Shown piece after piece: positions 17,823 through 26,933 of a stretch of 38,032 nucleotides of DNA. The stretch comes from Acidobacteriota bacterium (lineage in GTDB: Bacteria; Acidobacteriota; Terriglobia; 2-12-FULL-54-10): positions 1 through 38,032 of the forward strand of contig JACQGE010000045.1 in assembly GCA_016199675.1 (NCBI GenBank), read 5' to 3'. The translations under genes and the position numbers were made by a program. Under the pieces are notes generated by a model that did not search any database, was not told where the DNA came from, and was given only the letters and a program-made list of their open reading frames with translations. Positions within the stretch are counted from its first letter, which is position 1; every line of letters begins with the position of its first letter.

Positions 17823-17989
17823 ATCCAGCGATCCGCACGGATCATCGAATCAGCCGGCCTGCTGTGCGACGGGCTTTGCCGGCGCCGTAAGGTAAGGGTA
17901 ACGTTTTCAAAGTAGCCCACTACCCGACAGAGTAATTCTTTTCCAAATAACAGCGAATATGCGATACTCGTGGGCTTGTGGGAGGACCA

Positions 17990-18862
17990 ATGAAGTCATC
18001 GGCGTTGTTGGATAGGAAGTCGCTCGCCACTTCAGAAAAGGAGTTGCGCAACGAGCATCGCAGGCTGGAGCAACTCGCGAACCGCCTCCAGACGGCCAAA
18101 GAGTTGCCCGCGTTGCTCTCAGCCGCTGAGGAACTGCGCCAAGCCCTGCTGTCCCACCATGCTCACGAGGAGCACCCCGGAGGATTTTACGATTCTCTGA
18201 AATTTAGCTTTCCTCAGCACAACAAGGAACTGGCGCGATTGATGCAGGAACACCGCGACCTCACGGCGGCGGTGTGGGAACTTTGCCAGCGCGCCGGTGA
18301 TCTCAAACCTCGTCTCCCGGCGCTACGAAAAGAAGCGGCACAGTTCATCAAAAAACTCCGTCTTCATGAAAAGATCGAACATGAGATCGCCCATCGTCAT
18401 GAACGGAGCGGGCAGAAGGCAGGTCGCCAGCCGCTTCCGCTGGATCGGACGTCACTCGCCCAGGCGGAAAAGAAGTTGCGCAATGAGCATCGCCGGCTAG
18501 GACAACTTGCGGAACTCCTCCAGGCAGCGAATGACCTCCCTGCGTTGCTTTCGACCGCCGAGAAGTTGCGGAAGACTCTGATGGCACATTTCGCACACGA
18601 AGAAGATCCCGGAGGGCTTTACGATTCCCTGGAGTTCTGTCTTCCTCAGCACCGCAAGGAACTGGCACAACTGACCCAGGATCACCGCGACCTGTCAGCG
18701 GCAGTGTGGGAACTTTGCCAGCGCGCTCGCGATCCCAAGCCCCGTTTTCCGGTATTGCGGAAAGAAGTAGCCCAGTTCATCCGGAAGCTTCACCTTCATG
18801 AAAAGCTCGAGCACGAGATAGCCCGTCAGCCACTGGAGAAAAGCTCTACACGTCGCGACTGA
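17990..18862 (+). CDS. Tandem two-domain hemerythrin-like protein
   Basis: The protein has 290 residues in two homologous halves about 144 codons apart. Each half keeps the same spaced set: NEHRRL, HxxHEE (HHAHEE, then HFAHEE), PQHxKEL, a second EHRDL/DHRDL and LHEKxEHE. This fits the H...HxxxE...H...H...HxxxE pattern of hemerythrin-type four-helix bundles that bind a di-iron centre. Oxygen, NO or iron sensing or storage is inferred, and no output domain is attached. No signal peptide is seen, so it is cytoplasmic. GGAGG at 17981-17985 fixes the ATG at 17990, although the frame also has a GTG at 17978. It is convergent with the DUF507 gene, with a 10-bp gap. Confidence 0.7.
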   Translation: MKSSALLDRKSLATSEKELRNEHRRLEQLANRLQTAKELPALLSAAEELRQALLSHHAHEEHPGGFYDSLKFSFPQHNKELARLMQEHRDLTAAVWELCQRAGDLKPRLPALRKEAAQFIKKLRLHEKIEHEIAHRHERSGQKAGRQPLPLDRTSLAQAEKKLRNEHRRLGQLAELLQAANDLPALLSTAEKLRKTLMAHFAHEEDPGGLYDSLEFCLPQHRKELAQLTQDHRDLSAAVWELCQRARDPKPRFPVLRKEVAQFIRKLHLHEKLEHEIARQPLEKSSTRRD

Positions 18863-18872
18863 TCGGCATTTT

Positions 18873-19451
18873 CTAAGCGCCGAGTTTCCGCATCTCCTCC
18901 GCGTAGTACTTTCGAAAGAGAATATCCCACTCGGCGCTTCCTTCCGTAATTTCCCGCTTCTGAGATCGGATCTTTTCCCGGACACCCTGATCGATCTGGT
19001 GTTCCTCCCGCAGCAAAGCCTGGAACAGACGAATAATTTCGAGCCGGACTTCATTTTTCTCTTCCTGCAATTCGATCTGTTGGGGCATGGCGGAAAAATC
19101 CCGAATGAGGCGATGGGAGAGTTCGATGATTTTTTCTCGGGAGAGCCTGCCGCCCTCCCGATCCGGCCGGCTGGAAGAAACCATCTTGTATTTTTTCATC
19201 AGTTCCTTTTTAACCAGCTTGTACATTTCCTGATAGGAGATGGCATCCCGGCGAATTTGATCGCTGTATTTCTCTAAATAATCCCGCACTTCTTGATTGA
19301 GGCGTTCTTCTTGGGCAAAGTCTTCCTCAAGGACATGCTGAATCTTTTGCGCCACGGCATTCTTGTTGGAAAGCTTGGCTTTGCCGGATTTTTCCAGGCG
19401 CTCGACTAATTCAGTAACCAAGTACCCCTGGTATTCTTTCGGTAATGCCAT
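18873..19451 (-). CDS. DUF507 family protein
   Basis: The protein has 192 residues and is almost entirely helical and charged. It resembles the DUF507 family: the second half (RLSREKIIELSHRLIRDF, then EVRLEIIRLFQALLREEHQID) matches the typical repeat unit. The first half is a related, more diverged unit (LVTELVERLEKSGKAKL, VAQKIQHVLEEDFAQEERLNQEV), so the protein carries two copies of the fold. No catalytic motif, membrane segment or signal peptide is visible. Family function is unknown. It is upstream of nothing obviously related: the subtilase gene lies on the same strand 43 bp further right, and the hemerythrin-like gene is convergent. Confidence 0.7.
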   Translation of the reverse strand: MALPKEYQGYLVTELVERLEKSGKAKLSNKNAVAQKIQHVLEEDFAQEERLNQEVRDYLEKYSDQIRRDAISYQEMYKLVKKELMKKYKMVSSSRPDREGGRLSREKIIELSHRLIRDFSAMPQQIELQEEKNEVRLEIIRLFQALLREEHQIDQGVREKIRSQKREITEGSAEWDILFRKYYAEEMRKLGA

Positions 19452-19475
19452 GAAATCAGCCCTGATTCCTTCAAC

Positions 19476-19501
19476 GAGAGATTAACCAGAGAGATTAACC
19501 A
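19476..19501. repeat. Perfect 13-bp tandem duplication at the subtilase stop
   Basis: GAGAGATTAACCA occurs twice back to back (19476-19488 and 19489-19501). The second copy contains the TAA stop of the subtilase gene (19495-19497, minus strand). The duplication is not a multiple of three, so it may have formed or shifted the end of that gene. Confidence 0.8.
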
Positions 19502-22500
19502 GTCCGGCCGGATAATGTCAAACCGGGCAGGGCGCTGCAAAGGCTGGCTCCGCTCTGCAGTTCCTGCCGATCGGGTGCGCGTCTGAAGGCTAAAGAGGAT
19601 GGGTCGCCCACCGGCAATTTTACGCTGTTGCTCACTTGCCCGTTGCTGGTTAGGATCAGAGTCTGATCTCCTTTGGGAACCCCCGCAGGGACTTCGATAT
19701 TCACCTGATAGAGCCCAATGGAGCAGGGAGCCAAGCCGGAAAACTGAACCGGAGCAGCAATCCCCGCGATGGTGGCGGAGGGAGTGTTCTGGATCGTAGA
19801 AACTGAAAGGGGACTGGTCACGGCAGGACTGCCCGTTTGCGTTCTGGGAGAAACAGCACCCAGGCCGGTAGCCAAAATGGCCAGGAATTCTCCGGGGCGG
19901 GCCGGGTTGGCGGAGGTCACCAAACTGAAATCAGAATTATGCAGGATAATGCCCGGCCCTTGCCCATTCTGATCCTGAGTAAAAATGCCAGGGGATGCCG
20001 GAACCAGAGAGACGGTGACCGGAGCGCTGGAGACTGCATTCACTTTCACCACTAGCCGCGCGGAAGTGTCGCCTTCCAACTCAAAAGGGACTTGAACGTT
20101 GATCTGACTGGCTGAAGAGAAAAGTACAGGCACGTTAACGCCACTAAACGAGACCGTGGTTCCTCCCGCATCCAGGTCCTTTCCAAAAATAGACACCAGG
20201 CTGCCCGCCACCACGCCGGAAGAAGCAAAGCTGGCAGCGTTGACTACCCCGCCGGAATTCACCGTAGGCTGCAGAAAAGTTCCCCAGTAAGGGACCGTAA
20301 TCGTCCTTTGGGAATTCTGACCTTGAATCACCAAGACACCCTCGACAGTCCCCGTCACTGGCCCCGGAGAGTTTGCATTGATTGCGAGGGTTGTTGTCGT
20401 GCCGCTGGCCAAAAAGAAACTGGAGGGAGAAGCAGTAATGGTGACAGGACTGCTGTTCGTACCCCGCAGAGCCGTTACGGTGAAAGTGTCGGCAATAGGG
20501 CCTGCATTGGTGATATTCAAATTCGTTGTGCTGCTCAGAGTGCTGCCAGGAGATCGCGACCCGAAGCTGATGGAAACCGGGGAAACGACAGCAGGAGTAT
20601 TCAGCGCGGCGGCGAGATCAAGCAGGCCATTTCCTTGCGCCAAAATGCCCGCAGGACTGCCATTGGCGGTGGTGACCACTCTGGCGGCAGTGTTAACGAG
20701 CGCCGACTTGATTTGAGCCGGGGTAAAGGCAGGGAAAGCTTGCTTGACCAGCGCGGCAGCGCCGCTGACCAAGGCTGTGGAGAAACTGGTCCCGTTTGCA
20801 AACCTAAAACCACTGGAATCGTACTCGTCGCCGGAGGGATCGTTCCGTTGCGTGGCCGAATAGATATTCATTCCCGGTGCGACCAAATCCGGCTTGATGC
20901 CGAAATCAGTGCTGGGTCCAATAGCGGAAAAGTTTGTCTTTTGATTAGCGGGAATGGTTACTCTCGTCTGCTGTGCTCCTAAGAAGGCATTCACCCCGGA
21001 GCCGGGCGTTGCCAGCAATTGTTCCAGGGCTAACCCCTCGCGGTTGCCGATCATTACTGCGGGGATTTGAGTTGCGTTTCCCACGTCCATCGTTATGGCA
21101 GCACCGCCGACTTGGTTGTTGTAAATGATCACGGCAATGGCTCCTGCCTCGAAGGCATTCTGGATTTTGGCCGCGAACGTGCAGCAACCTCGTTGAATCA
21201 ATGCGATCCGCCCGCTGAGCGATCCCGGCGGCAGCGGGGCACAGGCGATCCCGATGCGATCCAAAGTTGCCACGCTTGCCAATGGCGCAGGACCAAGCGA
21301 GGCCTGAAGCTTTGGGCCGTTGCCCGGCACAGCAGCGATCGTTGCAATTTCCGGTGGCACCGGCACCGAGGCAGTGATGGTCAGAGGGTTCGCAAACACG
21401 CGGCCGTTGGTGGAGGCCCCTACGGTGATGGCTTTCGGGGAGATGCCTGGAGTGGTGATGGTGCCTGTGCTGGGGCCAAGACTACCCACTGCTGCCTCTA
21501 CATTACCCGCCGCCGCTACCACCGTAACTCCAAGGTCTACGGCAGTGGCTACGGCTATAGCGAGAGTGTCGTCATTCGGCAGTCTGCCGGTGGGAGAGCC
21601 AAGACTTAAATTTATGATATTCATTCCATCTTTGACGGCGTCGTCAATCGCTTTGGTGATCGCTGGTGAAGTCGCATCGTCGTTGATGCCTTTGGTTCCA
21701 AAAATCTTATAACTTCCGATGAAGGCCTTGGGGGCTACGCCAACCAAACTGGCCAGCGGCGCTTGCACGCGCCGGCCGGCGGCAATGCCAGCGACGAAAG
21801 TGCCGTGCCCGCCCCGATCTTCGGCGTCGCAATGAGGATCCGGATTATTGAGCAGGCTGACGTAGTTTCGCGCCACGATCACCTTGGAGTTGGTGAAACG
21901 CTGGTCGGAAGAAAAATTTCCGTTCGGACATTGTGTCATAGGTCCCGAAGCGGCGGTAAACTTAGGGAAGCCCGCCGGAGGCGTCAATGAAGTGTCCTGA
22001 AACATCGGATGGTTGATGTCCACGCCAGAATCAATCACGGCGATGCGGACTCCAGCCCCCGCGTTGTCCTCCCCGCCGATTTTGGATTGCAGCCATCCCT
22101 CCGGCACGTGCGTAAGAGGCAGGGCGGCGTCCAGCATCTTTTGATAACGGATGGAAGGAAACACCTGTTCCACCTCGGGAAATTGCTTCACCGCGTCCAT
22201 ATCTTCGTCGAGTAAGGTAACGGCAATCCCGTTAAATACGGTATCCATCTGGGCCTGTACGCTTGCCTGGCGTAGAGATTGAAGGCGCTGTTTAACAACG
22301 GCTTGCTTGGCCAGCAGTTGAGACCGATAGGAAATCGCATCCTGATTTTCCAGATTTGCCCTGGCTTTGGCGATACCGTTCCGAGCGATCAAATAGGCGG
22401 CAACCGGCTGGTCGCGGAGTTTTATTAGGTATTGTTTGGGTTGCCCCTGGGCGGAAGGTTTAATCGCCAGTGTGAGAGTGAATAAGCCAGTGAGCAGCCA

Positions 22501-22548
22501 GCTTTTTTTGGCAAACCAGTGTGGCCACCAGGTTTTGGATGAAATCAT
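19495..22548 (-). CDS. Secreted subtilisin-like serine protease (S8) with PA and TIGR03437 domains
   Basis: The protein has 1017 residues. After a signal peptide (hydrophobic core LLTGLFTLTLAI) comes an I9-like propeptide (about 35-135). The S8 catalytic domain follows, with Asp173 (AVIDSGVD), His248 (GGHGTFVAG), oxyanion Asn349 (AAAGN) and Ser588 (NGTSFSTA). A PA domain is inserted at about 410-530. Next comes an Ig-like segment, and a C-terminal domain (about 780-990, VNAASFASSGVVAGSLVSIFG onward) that matches TIGR03437, known mainly from Solibacter-type Acidobacteria. It is an exported peptidase for extracellular or surface protein degradation. The last ~38 residues after VSNSVKLPVG do not fit the domain and end within a 13-bp tandem duplication. 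ATG at 22548 is preferred to the TTG three codons upstream. Confidence 0.9.
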   Translation of the reverse strand: MISSKTWWPHWFAKKSWLLTGLFTLTLAIKPSAQGQPKQYLIKLRDQPVAAYLIARNGIAKARANLENQDAISYRSQLLAKQAVVKQRLQSLRQASVQAQMDTVFNGIAVTLLDEDMDAVKQFPEVEQVFPSIRYQKMLDAALPLTHVPEGWLQSKIGGEDNAGAGVRIAVIDSGVDINHPMFQDTSLTPPAGFPKFTAASGPMTQCPNGNFSSDQRFTNSKVIVARNYVSLLNNPDPHCDAEDRGGHGTFVAGIAAGRRVQAPLASLVGVAPKAFIGSYKIFGTKGINDDATSPAITKAIDDAVKDGMNIINLSLGSPTGRLPNDDTLAIAVATAVDLGVTVVAAAGNVEAAVGSLGPSTGTITTPGISPKAITVGASTNGRVFANPLTITASVPVPPEIATIAAVPGNGPKLQASLGPAPLASVATLDRIGIACAPLPPGSLSGRIALIQRGCCTFAAKIQNAFEAGAIAVIIYNNQVGGAAITMDVGNATQIPAVMIGNREGLALEQLLATPGSGVNAFLGAQQTRVTIPANQKTNFSAIGPSTDFGIKPDLVAPGMNIYSATQRNDPSGDEYDSSGFRFANGTSFSTALVSGAAALVKQAFPAFTPAQIKSALVNTAARVVTTANGSPAGILAQGNGLLDLAAALNTPAVVSPVSISFGSRSPGSTLSSTTNLNITNAGPIADTFTVTALRGTNSSPVTITASPSSFFLASGTTTTLAINANSPGPVTGTVEGVLVIQGQNSQRTITVPYWGTFLQPTVNSGGVVNAASFASSGVVAGSLVSIFGKDLDAGGTTVSFSGVNVPVLFSSASQINVQVPFELEGDTSARLVVKVNAVSSAPVTVSLVPASPGIFTQDQNGQGPGIILHNSDFSLVTSANPARPGEFLAILATGLGAVSPRTQTGSPAVTSPLSVSTIQNTPSATIAGIAAPVQFSGLAPCSIGLYQVNIEVPAGVPKGDQTLILTSNGQVSNSVKLPVGDPSSLAFRRAPDRQELQSGASLCSALPGLTLSGRTG

Positions 22549-22628
22549 GCGGCGCAAATCAATCCGAGAGACTAACGGGTACGCCCACCCTTCATAACCA
22601 GCATATCATAGGTCCAAATTGGAGCATT

Positions 22629-23348
22629 TCAGATTGCGAAGATCCACTGCAGGCAAAGCAATAAAACCACACCGAGAAAAACAACCAGGGGCATTCGGAT
22701 TCCGGGTTCCTGGTTGACCTCCGGAATCAAATCGCTGGCGGCTACATAAAGAGTTACACCGGCAGAGATGGGAAGCGTATAGGCTACCTTTGCTTGCAGG
22801 GGCAGCATGACCAGTACGCCCGCAATCGTGGCCACGCCTAATAGCCCGGCAGCGAACAACGCAGCTTTGCTGCTTTTCCCGGCGGCCAGCATTACGGAGC
22901 TCATGGCAAACCCTTCGGGCATTTTGTGCAAAAAGACGGCTAGAAAGACGATCCAGCCGAGCCACTCCGAGATCAGAAATCCGCTGGCAATGGCAATCCC
23001 ATCCGCAAAGGTGTGAATCAATAAACCGAACAGAACCGTATGGCTGCGCCGCGCCCCGGCTACTTCTTCCGCGTGAGTTTCCACTCCAAAATGGAAGTGG
23101 GGGCTCAGAGTGTGTTCCACGAAATGAATCAGGAGATAACCGGCGAAAATCCAGACTGCCGCCGTGTTCCCCAAAAGCGTGTAGCTTTCCGGCAGCATTT
23201 CCAGCAGGGCCGTGGCCAGCATGAAGCCCGAACCCAGGGCGACGAAGTACTTGAGGTACTGTGGATGCCAGGGGCGGCGGACTACAACCAGACCGCCGCA
23301 AAAATCGGCGATCGCCGCAACTACCCCCAACGCTAACGCCATCCACAT
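22629..23348 (-). CDS. ZIP-family divalent metal transporter
   Basis: The protein has 239 residues and about eight membrane helices. The metal-site motifs of ZIP transporters are present: HTFADGIAIASG in helix 4 and HKMPEGFAMSS in helix 5. A histidine-rich cytoplasmic loop (HTLSPHFHFGVETH) lies before them. It probably imports zinc or iron-group metals across the inner membrane. Specificity cannot be read. The frame is open to a GTG at 23393, but the extra residues would be encoded by a 7-bp repeat (AAGTGAC twice, 23371-23384), so I prefer ATG at 23348. No clear Shine-Dalgarno precedes either. It lies 80 bp upstream of the subtilase on the same strand. Confidence 0.85.
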   Translation of the reverse strand: MWMALALGVVAAIADFCGGLVVVRRPWHPQYLKYFVALGSGFMLATALLEMLPESYTLLGNTAAVWIFAGYLLIHFVEHTLSPHFHFGVETHAEEVAGARRSHTVLFGLLIHTFADGIAIASGFLISEWLGWIVFLAVFLHKMPEGFAMSSVMLAAGKSSKAALFAAGLLGVATIAGVLVMLPLQAKVAYTLPISAGVTLYVAASDLIPEVNQEPGIRMPLVVFLGVVLLLCLQWIFAI

Positions 23349-23370
23349 AATTTGTGCTAAGAACAGCGAT

Positions 23371-23384
23371 AAGTGACAAGTGAC
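23371..23384. repeat. Heptamer direct repeat
   Basis: AAGTGAC occurs twice in a row, directly upstream of the preferred ZIP start. Runs of related GTGACAA heptamers are a common intergenic feature, and this argues that the sequence is non-coding. Confidence 0.5.
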
Positions 23385-23434
23385 AAAGAGCACAGGCCAG
23401 AAATCACTGTTCCCTCACTTAGCATTGTTCGTTT

Positions 23435-24508
23435 TTACCCCGTATGCCGGATAATCAGGACATCGCCATCCTGCACCACGTATTCCTTGCCCTCCAGCCG
23501 CAGGATGCCTTTCTGGCGAGCGGCTGCGTAGTCGCCCGCTTCCAGAAGTTTTTCCCAGGGAACAACTTCGGCCCGGATGAAGTGTTTTTCCATGTCTGAA
23601 TGAATCACGCCCGCCGCTTGCGCCGCAGTCGCTCCTTTCGGGGCGAGCCAGGCCCGGCTTTCCTTCTCCCCGGAGGTCAGAAAGAGGATCTGGTCCATCA
23701 CATCCAGGGTAGCGCGGATCACCCGCTGCGTGGCAGAATCCGCCAAGCCATAGCCTTGCAGAAATTCCGACATCTCCGCATCTGGCAAAGTCGCGATTTC
23801 GGCCTCCAGCTTGCCGCAGACCACCGTGGCTCGAGTGCGAAGCCGGGGTTGATCCAGTCCGGTGGAGCGCAACACTTCATCCATTCCCCCCTCCAGTTCC
23901 TCCCCGATATTCAGTACAACCAGCATGGGCTTTTCCGAGAGAAAGGCAAATCCCCGCAACCGTTTCTTTTCTTCCTCCGTCCAATCGGCTTCCCGCAAAG
24001 GTTTTTCCGCTTCCAGACACTGCTGGACCTTTTGCAAAAGCTCCTGTTCTTTTTCCAAGTCCGGGTTCTTGATTTTTTTGCGATCCTTTTCCAGCTTCTC
24101 CCGACGATTCTCCACGACTCCCAGGTCCGTCAGAATCAGGTCGAGTTCCACACTGGCAATGTCTCGCTGGGGGTCTAAACTGCCTTTGGCGTAAGGAACC
24201 GCTTCATTGCGAAAGAGCCGAACCACGTGAACCAGCCCGTCCATGTTCCGGAGGTTCATCAGATAGCCAGTCTCCTTAAGCGTGTCTTTCCCGATGGCGG
24301 CGACATCTACGTACTCAATGCTGGGATAAACGGTTTTGGCCGAGGAAAAGAGCCTTGCCAGCCGATCTAGCCGCTTTTCCGGAATCATGACCGTACCAAT
24401 GTGCTGGGCTTCTCCATGGCGATGTGACTCCTGGGGGGTGGTGCGGGTCAGGATCTGGAAAAGGGTTGTCTTGCCAGCCTGGGGTAGGCCGATAATTCCG
24501 CATTTCAT
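23435..24508 (-). CDS. Divergent YchF-like P-loop NTPase (DUF933 domain)
   Basis: The protein has 357 residues (E. coli YchF has 363). Walker A is GLPQAGKTT (canonical YchF has GLPNVGKST). The C-terminal YchF/TGS-like domain is well conserved (KGATAAQAAGVIHSDMEKHFIRAEVV, YVVQDGDVLIIRH). A coiled region (about 140-190) matches the YchF helical insertion, and an NxxE motif (NIGEE) sits where YchF has NVDE. The switch region is altered: YchF's DIAGLVKGAS is replaced by DVAAIGKDTL, so the G3 DxxG glycine is missing. It is probably a ribosome-associated ATPase relative, but may be a diverged paralog with weak hydrolysis. It starts at ATG 24508, 28 bp after fabH; the frame is open to 24610, inside fabH. 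Confidence 0.8.
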   Translation of the reverse strand: MKCGIIGLPQAGKTTLFQILTRTTPQESHRHGEAQHIGTVMIPEKRLDRLARLFSSAKTVYPSIEYVDVAAIGKDTLKETGYLMNLRNMDGLVHVVRLFRNEAVPYAKGSLDPQRDIASVELDLILTDLGVVENRREKLEKDRKKIKNPDLEKEQELLQKVQQCLEAEKPLREADWTEEEKKRLRGFAFLSEKPMLVVLNIGEELEGGMDEVLRSTGLDQPRLRTRATVVCGKLEAEIATLPDAEMSEFLQGYGLADSATQRVIRATLDVMDQILFLTSGEKESRAWLAPKGATAAQAAGVIHSDMEKHFIRAEVVPWEKLLEAGDYAAARQKGILRLEGKEYVVQDGDVLIIRHTG

Positions 24509-24536
24509 GGCTTCGGAACCAGTTTGGAGTGCAAGC

Positions 24537-25526
24537 TCAAAAGGCCCAGCGGACCAGTGCCGCGCCCGCCGTGTAGCCAGCGCCGACAGCCACGTAAAGC
24601 ACCAGGCCACCTTTCTTTAGCTTTCCCTGTCGGATCGCATCGGCGGTAGCCAAGGGAAGGGTAGCCGCCGTGGTATTCCCATAGCGATCAATGTTGATAA
24701 GCACCTTGTCGCAACATAATCCCAGCCGCTCAGCCGTAGCTTCAATGATACGGCGGTTGGCTTGATGAGGAATGAATACATCAATATCAGCCACTGTCAG
24801 GGAATTGCGGTCCAGGATGGCCTTGCTGATCTCGAACATCTTCCGCACGGCGTATTTGAAGACTTGCGGCCCGTCCTGATGAACATAGTGCAATTTCTTC
24901 TGGACGGTTTCAAGGGAGGGCGGCATCCGACTGCCTCCGGCTGGCATCTGTAAAAAAGGCCCACCACTGCCGTCAATTTCATGGAGGAAATCCAAAATTC
25001 CAACATCCCCCGAGTCGGACGGCTCTAATAGAAACGCCCCGGCGCCATCCCCGAAAATCACGCAGGTTTTCCGATCCGCATAATCAATAATGCTGGACAT
25101 GACATCGGAGCCGACTACGAGGACTTTCTTGTGAACTCCGCTGGCGATGAACTGTGCGCCGGTGATGAGCGCATATAAGAAGCCGGAGCAACCCGCGGAC
25201 AGGTCAAACCCCCAGGTTCCTTTCATCCCCAGTTTGTCCTGGAGGAGACAGGCTGTGGCAGGAAACAAAGTATCCGGGGTCACCGTGGCGACGATCATCG
25301 CTTCGATTTCGGAAGGACGGAGGCCGCGCTGCTCCAGAACCTTTTTGCACGCTTCGTAGGCCAAATCAGAAGTGGCCGTCCCCGGATCAACAACATGGCG
25401 TTCCACAATTCCGGTTCGCTCCCGAATCCAAGCGTCGGAAGTATCCACTATCTTTTCAAAATCAGCATTGGTGAGAACCCGGGGGGGTGTATAGCAGGCA
25501 ATTTCTGTAATGCTGGCGCGTCTCAA
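24537..25526 (-). CDS. fabH: Beta-ketoacyl-ACP synthase III
   Basis: The protein has 329 residues. The thiolase-fold triad is intact: Cys113 in [13 protein letters not shown], His254 in [10 protein letters not shown] and Asn284 in [10 protein letters not shown]. The N-terminal WIRERTGI segment is also typical of FabH. It starts fatty acid chains by condensing acetyl-CoA (or a branched acyl-CoA) with malonyl-ACP. The start codon is TTG at 25526, with AGAGG nine bases upstream. No other fab genes are adjacent. It is followed after 28 bp by the YchF-like gene on the same strand and preceded by the M20 peptidase gene. Confidence 0.95.
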   Translation of the reverse strand: MRRASITEIACYTPPRVLTNADFEKIVDTSDAWIRERTGIVERHVVDPGTATSDLAYEACKKVLEQRGLRPSEIEAMIVATVTPDTLFPATACLLQDKLGMKGTWGFDLSAGCSGFLYALITGAQFIASGVHKKVLVVGSDVMSSIIDYADRKTCVIFGDGAGAFLLEPSDSGDVGILDFLHEIDGSGGPFLQMPAGGSRMPPSLETVQKKLHYVHQDGPQVFKYAVRKMFEISKAILDRNSLTVADIDVFIPHQANRRIIEATAERLGLCCDKVLINIDRYGNTTAATLPLATADAIRQGKLKKGGLVLYVAVGAGYTAGAALVRWAF

Positions 25527-25620
25527 AGTCGATAACCTCTATCTGAAATGAGCGGATTTTCTACTCTATGTTTGTCTGCAGGAAAAAGCAAGGTTTGGCA
25601 CACGCTTTGCCCGTAGAGGT

Positions 25621-26859
25621 TTACACTGTCGGTTGCGGGATGATTCCGGCGAGCATTAGCACCGCCAATAAGAGGCGCTTCAAGCCCAGGTCGCGGCCCC
25701 GCGGCTCATACCATTCGTTCGGAGTGTGAGCATCTCCGCCCCGCCCCCCGCCACCAGTGGTAATCGCTTCGATTCCAAGCGAAAGGGGAATATTCGCGTC
25801 AGTCGAAGAACGCTCCAGCTTGGACGGGATTCCCAGGTGCCGGTCCACTTCTTGCAGAATCCGCAAAATGCGAGCGGAGGCAGGCAGCTCGGCCACAGGC
25901 CGATCGCCTAGAGGCAAAATCCGAATCTCCAAGGCGCCGGAAGCGCGTTTCATCTCCTGAGCGACCCCTGCTCGAACAGCCTGCTCCAGGAGTTGAGCGA
26001 GCCGGTCAATCTCTTTCTTACTGGTCGAGCGTATGTCCACCTTCATCCATGAAGAGCCTGGGATAGCGTTAATAGCCGTCCCTCCGTGAATCATTCCGAC
26101 ATTCAGGGTAGTTCGCGGCTCCGAAGGAAGGCGGATTTGACGGAGTTCCGTCACCGCAGTCGCCAGCGCCTGAATTGGGTTGACCCTCCCAAAATCGTTC
26201 CAACTGTGCCCTCCCGGCCCGGTTACCTCCACCAGAAACCGTCGGCTTCCAATTGCGGATACTGTGATGTGTTCCACCGCTGATCCATCCAGCACGATCA
26301 CTCCTGTCGTGCGCTGGTAAATATCCCGCTGCGCAAACAGGTGCCGCATTCCGAGGAGGTCTCCTTCGCCTTCCTCGCCGACATTGGCAACAAACAATAG
26401 CGAATGGCCGGTAGCAATTCTACTTTTTTCCAGTGCCGCCGCAATGCCTAGCAGAGCCGCCAGACCGGCTCCATTGTCGGAGATTCCAGGAGCATAGAGC
26501 CGCCCATTGCGGCGCCGCACTTCGATGGGGACTCCAGGGGGTACGACCGTGTCCAGATGCGCCGTGAGCGCGACCAACTTCGCGGTCGCTCCTTGGCGTT
26601 CTACCAGCAAGTTTCCTGCACTGTCTCGGCGCGTTCGGAGGCCGAGTTCGCGGAAACGCTCCGACATGTATTCGGCCCGCGCCGATTCCTGAAAGGTCGG
26701 AGCCGGGATCTGGGTCAGCTCCAGGTGTACCCTATCGAGCCACTCGCCCAGTTCCTGGACGGTCTTTAACAGGCTCTGCCAAGTGGGATGTTCGATAATC
26801 TCTTGGAGGGAAGAGACGCCGTAGCCCTTTGTACGCTCGGTGATGCCTGGTTGCGCCAT
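25621..26859 (-). CDS. M20-family metallopeptidase
   Basis: The protein has 412 residues. Metal ligands and catalytic residues of the M20 (ArgE/DapE/peptidase T) fold are visible: AHLDTV (H101, D103), SDNGAG (D128), GEEGEGD (E162, E163) and a final histidine in GGDAHTPNEWYE. The central dimerisation domain has GPGGHSWNDFGRVNPIQALA and GMIHGGTAINAIPGSSWMKVDIRS. It hydrolyses a peptide or N-acyl amino acid; the substrate is unknown. The layout is closest to peptidase T/CPG2-like members. ATG at 26859 is preferred because the upstream extension to 26997 overlaps the small zinc-ribbon gene and is not family-like. No signal peptide is seen. Confidence 0.85.
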   Translation of the reverse strand: MAQPGITERTKGYGVSSLQEIIEHPTWQSLLKTVQELGEWLDRVHLELTQIPAPTFQESARAEYMSERFRELGLRTRRDSAGNLLVERQGATAKLVALTAHLDTVVPPGVPIEVRRRNGRLYAPGISDNGAGLAALLGIAAALEKSRIATGHSLLFVANVGEEGEGDLLGMRHLFAQRDIYQRTTGVIVLDGSAVEHITVSAIGSRRFLVEVTGPGGHSWNDFGRVNPIQALATAVTELRQIRLPSEPRTTLNVGMIHGGTAINAIPGSSWMKVDIRSTSKKEIDRLAQLLEQAVRAGVAQEMKRASGALEIRILPLGDRPVAELPASARILRILQEVDRHLGIPSKLERSSTDANIPLSLGIEAITTGGGGRGGDAHTPNEWYEPRGRDLGLKRLLLAVLMLAGIIPQPTV

Positions 26860-26933
26860 CAATAGACCGTCTGATCTTGGGGAGAGATAGAAGCACTTTT
26901 CCCCGTGCTCGAAAGATGCCGGCCAGATTAAGG

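Noticed and set aside
22606-23379. 257-codon open frame in another frame of the ZIP gene
   Set aside because: The translation is low-quality and non-membrane, while the overlapping frame carries the ZIP motifs.
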